From JAJKIV01 sp036509075 (lineage in GTDB: Bacteria; Gemmatimonadota; Gemmatimonadetes; Gemmatimonadales; Gemmatimonadaceae), in contig DATCGG010000557.1 of assembly GCA_036509075.1 (NCBI GenBank), positions 1 through 13,038 of the forward strand: 13,038 bases of DNA. The letters are read 5' to 3'. Shown here piece by piece: positions 6,436 to 13,038 of the stretch. Within the stretch, counting starts at the first letter, position 1, and each line of letters opens with the position of its first letter. The position numbers and the translations under genes were made by a program. The notes beneath the pieces are model-generated. The model made no database searches. It was given only the letters and a program-made list of their open reading frames with translations, and was not told where the DNA came from.

Positions 6436-8316
6436 ATGAACTCACGTCACACGCGGCCGCCTCGCGCCCCCGTCGCACCGATTCACCGGGGGCCCCAGGC
6501 GATGCCCGCTATCAGCGGCCCGATTCACACGCACGCGCCTAACGCCGCTCTCCTCATCGACTTCGACAACGTCACGATGGGGATCCGCTCCGACCTGCAG
6601 CAGGAGCTCCGCCACCTCCTCGGCTCCGAGATCATCAAAGGGAAGGTGGCCGTCCAGCGTGCCTACGCCGACTGGCGTCGCTACCCGCAATACATCGTGC
6701 CGCTCGCCGAGTCGTCCATCGACATGATCATGGCGCCGGCATACGGCTCCTCGAAGAAGAACGCGACCGACATCCGGCTCGCCGTCGACGCGATCGAGCT
6801 CGTGTTCACTCGCCCCGAGATCGGCACGTACATCCTCCTCTCCGGCGACTCCGATTTCGCGAGTCTCGTGACGAAGCTCAAGGAGTACGGCAAGTACGTG
6901 ATCGGCGTCGGCATTCGCGAGTCGTCGAGCGACCTGCTCGTGATGAACTGCGACGAGTATTACAGCTACAACGCCCTCGCCGGCCTCGTGAAGGCGGGAG
7001 ACGAAGAAGTCGTCAAGTACGACCCGTGGGAGCTCGTGAGCGAGGCGATCAAGCGGATGTCGCAGAACGGCGACGTCATGCGGTCCGATCGCCTCAAGCA
7101 GGTCATGCAGGAGATCGACAACTCGTTCGACGAGAAGAACCTCGGCATCTCGAAGTTTTCCCGCTTCTGTCTCGAGGCAGCACAGCGCGGCCTCATCTCG
7201 GTCAACAAGCTGGAAAACGGACAGCTCGAGGTCGGGTTGCCTCGAGAGGCCATTCCGCCGGTTCCGACCGGTGAGGTCCCCGCTGCCAAACCAGCGGCGG
7301 TGACCGCGGACGACAACGGCGCGGGTGAGCCGCGCGCCGAGAATGGCCGGCGCGAGGGACGCGACGATCGAGGGCGCGAGGATCGCGGACGCCGCGGACG
7401 TCGGGGACGAGGTCGCGGCCGGGACAGAGAGGACCGTGGGCCACGCACCGATAGCCTCCGGGCTGCGGGGGTACCGCCGGAAGTCAGCGAGACCGAGAGC
7501 ACAACGCCGCCACACGGGGATAAGCTCGCTCATCCGCCGGTAGCAGCGGTCGCCCCCGCTCGGACCCCGTCCGAGCCGGAGCCAACCGGCCCGGTCATCG
7601 GCTCGAGCGGCGAGCGCCTAACGCGTCAGGAAGCGTTCACCCTGGTTGGTCGCGCTGTGGCCGCACTCACGTCGGGCGATCGTGCCGTGCCAGCGAGTCG
7701 CGTGCGTGAGCACGCGTACGATCTGCTCGGCCGCGACAGCGAGAGCCTGAGCGACCGGAACTTCATCCGGATCCTCAAGGACGCGCACGACGGCGAGGTC
7801 ATCGACCTCCGTCGCCGCGGCGACGATTACGAGGTCGCGGTGGCGGCGCAGGTGGCGCCTGTCGCCGAGCAGTTGAATCGCGCCGCCGCAGCCACGACGC
7901 CTGCGCCGAAGGCACCTGCGGCGCCGCTCACGCCGCGCGGCATGGGCCCACGAGGCGCCGGGAGTCGCGGGCGCGGTCCAACCGGTCGCACGGGAGAGTT
8001 GCCGACCGATCTGCTGTTGTTAGGCGTCGTCGAGGAAACGGCCCCGGCGGCCGCAGCACCGACGATTACCGCGTCGCTGGACCCCGCCTCCCGCCGCGGC
8101 GACGAGAATATCCAGGCGCCGGTGGAGATCATCGAGACCGCGCCACCGAAGGGTGGTCGTGGCCGGAAGAAAACGGCGTCCAAGAAGGCGGCCAGCAAAA
8201 CACCTCGCGGGACGACGCGCGCCGCCGCTGCGTCGGAGGTTGCCGCCGCACCGCCGCCGGCCAAGCCTCGGCGACCGCGCGCGAAGAAAACCGCCGCCTC
8301 CGCAGCGGAGGGGTAG
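6436..8316 (+). CDS. NYN-domain (LabA-like) protein with two OST-HTH/LOTUS domains and basic tails
   Basis: The product is 626 residues. The frame is open back to 6304, but the ATG at 6436 has AGGA 5 nt upstream and lies behind the hairpin array, so I start there. The NYN (PIN-like nuclease) domain spans about 38-182: LLIDFDN with D42 and D44, KNATDIRLAVD with D112, and LLSGDSDF with D138 and D140, the acidic residues expected to bind metal. The first OST-HTH/LOTUS-like domain is at 197-268 and a second at about 396-470. Between them lies an Arg-Gly-rich stretch (304-337, RGRRGRRGRGRGR) typical of RNA binding. The C-terminus (571-620) is Lys/Ala/Pro-rich, with GRGRKK and KPRRPRAKK like histone-H1 or AT-hook tails. 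It is likely an RNA-binding, possibly RNA-cleaving, protein; the target is unknown. The DNA glycosylase gene follows 11 nt later. Confidence 0.9.
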   Translation: MNSRHTRPPRAPVAPIHRGPQAMPAISGPIHTHAPNAALLIDFDNVTMGIRSDLQQELRHLLGSEIIKGKVAVQRAYADWRRYPQYIVPLAESSIDMIMAPAYGSSKKNATDIRLAVDAIELVFTRPEIGTYILLSGDSDFASLVTKLKEYGKYVIGVGIRESSSDLLVMNCDEYYSYNALAGLVKAGDEEVVKYDPWELVSEAIKRMSQNGDVMRSDRLKQVMQEIDNSFDEKNLGISKFSRFCLEAAQRGLISVNKLENGQLEVGLPREAIPPVPTGEVPAAKPAAVTADDNGAGEPRAENGRREGRDDRGREDRGRRGRRGRGRGRDREDRGPRTDSLRAAGVPPEVSETESTTPPHGDKLAHPPVAAVAPARTPSEPEPTGPVIGSSGERLTRQEAFTLVGRAVAALTSGDRAVPASRVREHAYDLLGRDSESLSDRNFIRILKDAHDGEVIDLRRRGDDYEVAVAAQVAPVAEQLNRAAAATTPAPKAPAAPLTPRGMGPRGAGSRGRGPTGRTGELPTDLLLLGVVEETAPAAAAPTITASLDPASRRGDENIQAPVEIIETAPPKGGRGRKKTASKKAASKTPRGTTRAAAASEVAAAPPPAKPRRPRAKKTAASAAEG

Positions 8317-8327
8317 TCGGAACGCCG

Positions 8328-8951
8328 GTGGGACGGGCGTTGTCCGCATCGTTCTACGATCGTCCCACCGAGCGTGTCGCCCGCGACCTCCTGGGCGCGG
8401 TTCTCGAGCATGCTTCGCCCGAGGGTTTCGCGTCCGGCCGGATCGTCGAGACCGAGGCGTACCTCGGACCCGATGATCCGGCGTGTCACGCCGTGGTCGG
8501 GCGGACGGAGCGGACGTGGAACCTGCACGGCCCGCCGGGTGTGGCGTACGTGTACTTCATCTACGGCGTGCACTGGTGCTTCAACGCCGTCACGCGCGAG
8601 GAGGGACACGGAAGCGCGGTCCTCGTTCGCGCCGTCGAGCCTGTGCGCGGTGTGGAGCTCATGCGGCGCCGCCGCGGGATGGTCCGGCGGGACATCGATC
8701 TGACGAACGGCCCGGGCAAGCTCTGTCAGGCGTTAGGCATCACTGGCGCCCTCGATGGGGCGCGACTGGACCGGGGTGCGCTCCGGATACTTGTCGGCGA
8801 GCCGTTGCCCGACGCCGACGTCGACGTAACCGCTCGGGTTGGCATTACCAAAGCCGCGGACTGGCCGCTGCGGTGGGTAGTGCGGGGCAATCCCTACGTG
8901 TCGTTAGGCCGTCCCGGTCCCGCGAAACCGCGATCACGAGCTCGTCGCTAG
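8328..8951 (+). CDS. DNA-3-methyladenine glycosylase, AAG/MPG family
   Basis: This 207-residue protein removes alkylated purines (3-methyladenine, and in some members hypoxanthine) to start base-excision repair. By alignment from memory with human AAG, the active-site set is intact: E43 (general base, ETEAY), Y45, H54, Y76 (YVYFIYG), N86 (CFN) and R101 (VRAVEP). The motif PRNxxMF seen in many relatives is replaced here by ERTWNLH, without loss of the catalytic residues. The start is a GTG 11 nt after the upstream stop; a GGAGGGG in the 3' end of the upstream gene is about 14 nt away, longer than ideal. A TTG at 8340 is an alternative that would still keep the whole domain. It is probably co-transcribed with the NYN/OST-HTH gene and ends just before a strong hairpin. 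Confidence 0.93.
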   Translation: MGRALSASFYDRPTERVARDLLGAVLEHASPEGFASGRIVETEAYLGPDDPACHAVVGRTERTWNLHGPPGVAYVYFIYGVHWCFNAVTREEGHGSAVLVRAVEPVRGVELMRRRRGMVRRDIDLTNGPGKLCQALGITGALDGARLDRGALRILVGEPLPDADVDVTARVGITKAADWPLRWVVRGNPYVSLGRPGPAKPRSRARR

Positions 8952-8958
8952 ATGCGAA

Positions 8959-8985
8959 GAGGGCCGCGCGTTTAGCGCGGCCCTC
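8959..8985. terminator. Bidirectional terminator hairpin between convergent genes
   Basis: A perfect 11-bp stem GAGGGCCGCGC/GCGCGGCCCTC closes a GTTTA loop 7 nt after the glycosylase stop. The minus-strand barrel gene converges on it and ends 30 nt to the right. There is no clear T-tract on either side, but the stem is very stable and its position between two converging 3' ends supports use in both directions. Confidence 0.75.
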
Positions 8986-8988
8986 AAC

Positions 8989-9009
8989 GATTCCCGATTC
9001 CCTATTCGC
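8989..9009. repeat. Heptanucleotide tandem repeat, GATTCCC x3
   Basis: Three 7-nt units lie in a row: GATTCCC, GATTCCC and the degenerate TATTCGC. They sit directly behind the 8959-8985 hairpin and resemble the GTTCCCG units at 6048-6075. Confidence 0.6.
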
Positions 9010-9014
9010 GACGC

Positions 9015-9680
9015 CTAGTGGAGCTTCTCGATCGCGTCGGTGAGGTTGTAGCGCAGCCCCGCCTCGATCATGTACGTCGTCGACTTACCGTTGATCAGGA
9101 AGCGGTTCTTCGTTGGCATCGCGGAGGCCTGCACGAACAGCGCCGAGCGCCGGAAGTCATACTGGCTGCCGAGCGTGAAGACGGGCGTCGTCCGGCTGCT
9201 CGCGTCGTTCACCATCTGGAGCACCGTGTCCTGCGACGCCGGGCTCACAAACGTGCCTTCGGGCTGCGCGTCACGAATCGAGATCAAGGCAAACCCGAGG
9301 CCGGCGTACGGCCGGAACGAGCCGTACTGCTTTGGGAACGCAAACAGCTGCACGTTGTACCGGCGCGAATCCTTGATGTCCACGATTCGGGCCGACCCGA
9401 CGCTGGTGGGATCGTAGACCGCACCCTGCGTCTCGAAGAACGACTGCTCGACCGACACGTACATCGCGACTCGCGAGTGCGTGATCATCCACTCGCCACC
9501 GACCGTCGGCGCGTTGATGTCTTCGGCGATGGCTCCGAACATGGAAACGCCGCCCTTGGCGCCCCAGTACCATGAGTCGGTAAAGGAACGAAGCTTCTGG
9601 GGGGCAGCCTGCGCGGCGGCCATGGCCGGGAGCAGAGCGGCACAGGCCAGTCCTGCAGTCAACGTCCGAATCAATCGCAT
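9015..9680 (-). CDS. Outer-membrane beta-barrel protein, OmpA/OmpW-like size
   Basis: This 221-residue protein has a clear signal peptide: MRLIR, a hydrophobic stretch, and cleavage near AMAAAQA at about residue 24. The rest alternates short amphipathic strands ending in aromatics, such as WYWGAKGGVSMFG, FRPYAGLGFALIS, SALFVQASAMP and YMIEAGLRYNLTDA. This pattern is typical of the small 8-stranded outer-membrane barrel superfamily. It lacks an OmpA-like C-terminal domain and does not end in the usual aromatic residue (it ends EKLH). The ATG has GAGG 7 nt upstream. It appears to be a single-gene unit with its promoter in the gap to the right. The specific function is not recognisable. Confidence 0.85.
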   Translation of the reverse strand: MRLIRTLTAGLACAALLPAMAAAQAAPQKLRSFTDSWYWGAKGGVSMFGAIAEDINAPTVGGEWMITHSRVAMYVSVEQSFFETQGAVYDPTSVGSARIVDIKDSRRYNVQLFAFPKQYGSFRPYAGLGFALISIRDAQPEGTFVSPASQDTVLQMVNDASSRTTPVFTLGSQYDFRRSALFVQASAMPTKNRFLINGKSTTYMIEAGLRYNLTDAIEKLH

Positions 9681-10133
9681 AGCTCAGCCTCAGATGACGC
9701 GCGTGGAAGTCAGCGCCCAAACGTGGCGCGGAGTGCCGGGGATCACATCTGCGCGGACCAGGCGGTCGGCGCCGACACGCGAATTCATGTCAGAGACGAG
9801 AACGGCGTCGTTCGCGTCACGCGTCGAACGATGTGATGTACGATACACGCGAATCGTTAGGAATGCCGCATCATTTCGTTGCGGCCCAAGCTTTTCCTTG
9901 GAACTGCAATGAAGCGGAAAGTTCAAAAACTGCCGGATCCGCCTTTGCATGAAAGCAGGCCCTCCCAACGAGCCAGGAATGAAAATGGAACAGCCTCGGG
10001 ACGCTCAAATCAAGCGTCCCGAGGCCGTTCACAAAGACTCCGGGCTATGGGTGCATGGAAGGGTATCGTTAGGCAGCGATCAGCTTCATCGCAGTTCTCG
10101 AAAAAGCTTGCCGGTCAGCCGAGCCATGATCCG
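9681..10133. other. Intergenic region of 453 nt
   Basis: No convincing gene is seen here; the open frames have no family resemblance and no good ribosome sites. It must hold the promoter of the minus-strand barrel gene in its left part. The right part contains the 3' end signal of the tdh-kbl operon (9993-10025). Two copies of the CGTTAGG motif (9855-9861 and 10067-10073) lie within it. The base composition is noticeably more AT-rich around 9865-9985 than in the flanking genes. Confidence 0.6.
9993..10025 (-). terminator. Rho-independent terminator candidate of the tdh-kbl operon
   Basis: A perfect 13-bp stem pairs GCCTCGGGACGCT (9993-10005) with AGCGTCCCGAGGC (10013-10025) around a 7-nt loop. 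Read on the minus strand, the direction of kbl, the stem is followed by the T-rich TGTTCCATTTTCATT. It lies about 110 nt beyond the kbl stop codon. Confidence 0.75.
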
Positions 10134-11339
10134 CTAGACTATCCCGAGCTTTCGACCGACCTTCTTGAACGCCTCGACCGCCTCGTCGAGATCCGCCTTC
10201 GTGTGCGCGGCGGAGAGCTGGCATCGCACACGCGCCTGACCCTGAGGCACCACCGGATAGCCGAAGCCCGTCACGAACACGTGCTCGTCCAGCAGCATGT
10301 TGCTCATCTGGATCGCGAGCGCCGTCTCGCCGACAATGATGGGCACGATCGGCGTCTCCCCGGCAAGCGGTTTGAATCCCGCCTCTGTGATGGCGTCACG
10401 GAAATACCGCGTGTTCTCGCGAAGAATTGCAACGCGGCCCGGATGCTTCTCGACGAACTCGATCGCGGCAAGCGCGCTGGACGCAACGGTCGGCGGGAGG
10501 GCGTTCGAGAACAGCTGTGGGCGCGACCGCTGCGTCAGCATGTCGCAAAGCCCCGCGGAGCCGGCCACGAAGCCACCCGCCGCGCCACCCAGCGCCTTGC
10601 CCAGCGTCGACGTGATGATGTCCACCTCGCCGAGCACTCCGAAATGCTCCGCTGTCCCCCGGCCGGTTTCGCCGAGCACGCCTGTCGAGTGCGAATCATC
10701 GACAGCCAGCACGGCGTTGTGGCGCCGCGCAATGTCGATGAGGTCGGGAAGCTTGGCGATGGCGCCCTCCATCGAGAAGACGCCGTCCGTCCAGATGAGC
10801 CGGCGTTTGGCACCCTTCGCCTGTTCGAGCTTGGCCACGAGATCGTCGAGATCGGCGTGCTTGTACACCGCGCTCGTGCACTTCACGATCGACTTGGCCA
10901 GACGGATCGAGTCGATGATCGACGCGTGGTTGAGCGCGTCCGAGACGACGAAGTCGCCCTCCTCGAGAACCGTGGACGTGAGCGCCTCGTTGGCGTTCCA
11001 CGCGGCGACGAACGTGAGCGATGACTCCGTACCAACGAATCTCGCGATCGCCTCTTCCAGATCGCGGTGAATGGTGAACGTGCCACAGATGAATCGGACG
11101 CTCGCCGTTCCGGCGCCGTAGCGGCGAAGCCCGCGAATACCGGCGTCGATCACACTGGGCTCGTCGCAGAGCCCGAGATAGTTGTTGGATGAGAGGATCA
11201 GGACCTCGCCGCGCCCCTCCATCTGCACGCGGGCGGATTGGGGCGAGTCGAGGTAGTTGAGCTGCTTGTAGACACGATCCGTCTTGAGCTGCTCGATGCG
11301 GGAGTCGAGCTCGGAAGCGAATGCGGTGTTGAGCGACAT
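10134..11339 (-). CDS. kbl: 2-amino-3-ketobutyrate CoA ligase (glycine C-acetyltransferase)
   Basis: This 401-residue PLP enzyme of the alpha-oxoamine synthase family is close to the 398 residues of E. coli Kbl. It splits 2-amino-3-ketobutyrate with CoA into glycine and acetyl-CoA, the second step of threonine degradation in the cytoplasm. Visible signatures are SSNNYLGL (50-57), GTASVRFICGTFTIHRDLE (77-95), SDALNHASIIDS (133-144), VDDSHSTGVLG (213-223) and STLGKALGGAAGG (244-256), where K248 should carry PLP. The neighbouring tdh gene ends 34 nt upstream on the same strand and makes its substrate, which confirms the assignment. The sequence before the ATG (CCGGATCCTCTC) has no Shine-Dalgarno, so initiation may be coupled to, or independent of, the upstream gene by another route. 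Confidence 0.97.
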   Translation of the reverse strand: MSLNTAFASELDSRIEQLKTDRVYKQLNYLDSPQSARVQMEGRGEVLILSSNNYLGLCDEPSVIDAGIRGLRRYGAGTASVRFICGTFTIHRDLEEAIARFVGTESSLTFVAAWNANEALTSTVLEEGDFVVSDALNHASIIDSIRLAKSIVKCTSAVYKHADLDDLVAKLEQAKGAKRRLIWTDGVFSMEGAIAKLPDLIDIARRHNAVLAVDDSHSTGVLGETGRGTAEHFGVLGEVDIITSTLGKALGGAAGGFVAGSAGLCDMLTQRSRPQLFSNALPPTVASSALAAIEFVEKHPGRVAILRENTRYFRDAITEAGFKPLAGETPIVPIIVGETALAIQMSNMLLDEHVFVTGFGYPVVPQGQARVRCQLSAAHTKADLDEAVEAFKKVGRKLGIV

Positions 11340-11373
11340 GAGAGGATCCGGGGTGTCGGTCGCGCGAGCTGCG

Positions 11374-12399
11374 TTAGGCGATCTCGAAGATCACCTTGCC
11401 GGCTTCGCCCGACTTGATGACGTGCATGGCCTCGTCGGCCTGTTCGAGCGGAAAGCGATGCGTGATGACTGGCGTGGGATCGAATTCCCCCGAACGGAGG
11501 AACCGTGTCATCTGGTGCCAGGTGTCATACATGCGCCGGCCGACGACACCGTAAATCGTGATCCCTTTGAAGATGACTTCGGTGGCGAAGTTCACTTCCA
11601 TCGGCTTTGCCGGGATGCCGAGCATCTGCACCCGGCCGCCGACGCGCACGAGGGCGAACGCCTGGTGAATCGCAGATGGAACGCCCGACATCTCGAGCAC
11701 CACGTCGACGCCAAGGCCGTCCGTCACCGCCTTCACCGCCGCTTCGGCTTCACCGGGATGCACGACGTCGTGCGCGCCCATGCTCCGCGCGAGCGCCAGT
11801 CGGCGATCGTTCACATCGGATGCGATGATGCGGGAAGCGCCCGCCGCTTTACAGATGCCAACGGCAAAGATGCCGATCGGGCCGCACCCGGTGACGAGCA
11901 CCGTCGAGCCCGGGATGTCCGCGGTCAACGCGGTGTGAAACGCATTACCCATCGGGTCATGAATGCCGCCGATGTCGTACGACACGTTGGCATCGAGATG
12001 CCAGACGTTCACGGCGGGCATCGCGATGTACTCGGCGAAGCATCCGTCGCGATCTACACCAATGATGCGCGTGAACGGACAGACGTGTGCGTTGCCGGTG
12101 CGACAGAGCAGGCAGCGTCCATCGACGATGTGCCCCTCCGCGGTCACGCGGTCGCCTTCTCGAACATCCGTCACCAGCTTGCCTACCTCCACGACGTCCC
12201 CGGCAAACTCGTGGCCAACGACGATCGGCGGCTTCACGCGTCCGCGAGCCCAGTCGTCCCATTCATAGATGTGAACGTCAGTGCCGCACACGCCGGCGCG
12301 TCGCACCTTGATCAACACCTCATCGTCGCGAATCGTGGGGACCGGAACGTTCTTGAGCACGAAGCCGGGACCGGCGGCCTCCTTCACGAGCGCTTTCAT
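11374..12399 (-). CDS. tdh: L-threonine 3-dehydrogenase
   Basis: This zinc- and NAD-dependent medium-chain dehydrogenase oxidises L-threonine to 2-amino-3-ketobutyrate, which Kbl then cleaves. The frame is open to 12465, but starting at the ATG at 12399 (MKALVKE) gives 341 residues, exactly the E. coli length. Catalytic zinc ligands are C38 (GVCGTDVH) and H63-E64 (GHEFAG); H90 of EGHI is kept; the NAD-binding motif GCGPIG is at 171-176. The structural-zinc lobe has C96, C99 and C107, but position 93 is Asp (HIVDGRCLLC) where E. coli has Cys. This gives a Cys3Asp set or loss of the site. No Shine-Dalgarno precedes the start. The 140-nt gap to the SDR gene should contain the operon promoter, unless the SDR is co-transcribed. 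Confidence 0.97.
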   Translation of the reverse strand: MKALVKEAAGPGFVLKNVPVPTIRDDEVLIKVRRAGVCGTDVHIYEWDDWARGRVKPPIVVGHEFAGDVVEVGKLVTDVREGDRVTAEGHIVDGRCLLCRTGNAHVCPFTRIIGVDRDGCFAEYIAMPAVNVWHLDANVSYDIGGIHDPMGNAFHTALTADIPGSTVLVTGCGPIGIFAVGICKAAGASRIIASDVNDRRLALARSMGAHDVVHPGEAEAAVKAVTDGLGVDVVLEMSGVPSAIHQAFALVRVGGRVQMLGIPAKPMEVNFATEVIFKGITIYGVVGRRMYDTWHQMTRFLRSGEFDPTPVITHRFPLEQADEAMHVIKSGEAGKVIFEIA

Positions 12400-12539
12400 C
12401 AGGTACGGACTATGGGGAGGGAGGTAAGGACGGCTGGAACGAAGCGCGAGGCTGATGGACGGCACACGCGATCGTCGTCATCGCAAGGCGACGCGAAAAG
12501 TTGGCGGGTTCCGTGCAGTGAGGGAAGCCGCCGCGCGCG

Positions 12540-13038
12540 TTACGTGATCGTCTGGATCTGGCCGCCGTCGACTTGAATGGCCGTACCAGTTACGAAGCTC
12601 GCTCGCTCCGACGCGAGGAACGCGACGACCGCCGCCATCTCTTTCGGATCACCCGAACGTCCGACGGGGATCCCGTTCGCCCGCGTCTTCAACAACTCTT
12701 CGATCGGGCGATGCTCTCGCTCCGCTCGCATGCGTGCGAGCTCCAGCGCGCGTGCCGTATCGAAATGACCGGGCAGCACCGTGTTCACCATCACGTTGTC
12801 GCGAGCACACTCGTTCGAGAGCGTTTTCGCGAAGCCGAGGAGCCCGGCGCGGGCGGTGTTCGATAGAATGAGCCCGGGCACCGGCTGCTTCGCGGCCATC
12901 GACGTGAGGAAGATCACGCGACCCCATTTCCGCTGCCGCATGCCAGGGACGCAAGCGCGTGCGAGGCGAATCGAGCTCAGCAAGTTCAGATGAAGAGCCG
13001 CGACATACTGTTCGTCGCTCGTCGACTCGAACAGCGTG
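12540..13038 (-). CDS. SDR family oxidoreductase, C-terminal part (5' end beyond window)
   Basis: The open frame continues to the right edge, giving 165 visible residues that begin TLFESTSDEQYVAALHLNLL. The Rossmann cofactor motif lies outside. Recognisable SDR parts are WGRVIFLTSMAAKQPVPGLI (the Ser strand), LSNTARAGLLGFAKTLSNEC (active-site helix), NTVLPGHFDTAR (PG motif) and the C-terminal ASFVTGTAIQVDGG. The catalytic Tyr-x-x-x-Lys is absent: by alignment the helix has Ser and Arg at those places. Such sequences occur in a FabG-like subfamily usually annotated only as SDR oxidoreductase, so the substrate cannot be given, and activity by the standard mechanism is doubtful. It is on the same strand as tdh, with 140 nt between. 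Confidence 0.88.
   Translation of the reverse strand, partial: TLFESTSDEQYVAALHLNLLSSIRLARACVPGMRQRKWGRVIFLTSMAAKQPVPGLILSNTARAGLLGFAKTLSNECARDNVMVNTVLPGHFDTARALELARMRAEREHRPIEELLKTRANGIPVGRSGDPKEMAAVVAFLASERASFVTGTAIQVDGGQIQTIT

Larger units (their letters stand above)
429..11378. repeat. Dispersed octamer CGTTAGGC
   Basis: Core CGTTAGG occurs on the plus strand at 1675, 4066, 8731, 8902, 9855, 10067 and 11372. It occurs on the minus strand (plus reads CCTAACG) at 429, 2931, 6538 and 7617. A variant TGTTAGGC starts at 8018. Nine of the twelve are exact CGTTAGGC. Composition alone predicts about 0.5 in both strands of a window this size (0.33 per G/C, 0.17 per A/T). The copies fall in coding frames of both orientations, at two stop codons and in intergenic DNA. 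Confidence 0.7.

Noticed and set aside
6188..6439. Plus-strand frame of 83 codons whose TGA overlaps the NYN start codon (ATGA), suggesting a coupled leader peptide
   Set aside because: It has a GTG start without a ribosome site, a composition unlike a protein and no recognisable domain. The ATGA overlap is noted but could be chance.
6442..7533. A 363-codon minus-strand frame opposite the NYN gene
   Set aside because: It is antisense to strongly recognisable NYN and OST-HTH domains, and its own translation shows no family features.
9690..9968. Minus-strand frame of 92 codons in the 9681-10133 gap
   Set aside because: No good ribosome site, no domain features, and the region must hold the barrel gene promoter.

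Overview
This is a high-GC (about two-thirds G+C by eye), densely coded bacterial chromosome segment. The mix is an NtrY/NtrX-like two-component pair, outer-membrane beta-barrels with signal peptides, a Tdh/Kbl threonine catabolic pair, and an unusual NYN/OST-HTH protein. It points to a Gram-negative soil or environmental bacterium. Codon style and gene types fit Gemmatimonadota best, but that is an inference from general resemblance; the window holds no rRNA or other marker that settles it.

Layout. On the minus strand, positions 5456 down to 1 look like one operon: an envelope sensor histidine kinase, three tandem paralogous small membrane proteins (the third carrying a Gln-rich coiled-coil extension), a sigma-54-activating response regulator, and a partial outer-membrane protein that joins a bactofilin-like repeat domain to a barrel. 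From 5578 the plus strand reads yjbQ, then a 435-nt non-coding stretch, then a 626-residue NYN/OST-HTH protein and an AAG-type DNA glycosylase 11 nt behind it. A strong hairpin at 8959-8985 separates these from a minus-strand outer-membrane barrel (9015-9680). After a 453-nt gap with another strong hairpin come the minus-strand tdh-kbl operon (threonine to glycine and acetyl-CoA) and a partial SDR oxidoreductase that runs off the right edge.

The least explained parts are the following. (1) The leader of the NYN/OST-HTH gene (6105-6411) is a chain of near-perfect hairpins and looks like a structured RNA that may regulate or be bound by the gene product. (2) The family of small membrane proteins sits between the kinase and regulator of one signalling system. 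(3) The octamer CGTTAGGC occurs nine times (twelve with one-base variants), on both strands and regardless of reading frame. (4) Heptanucleotide tandem repeats occur just behind two 3'-end hairpins.
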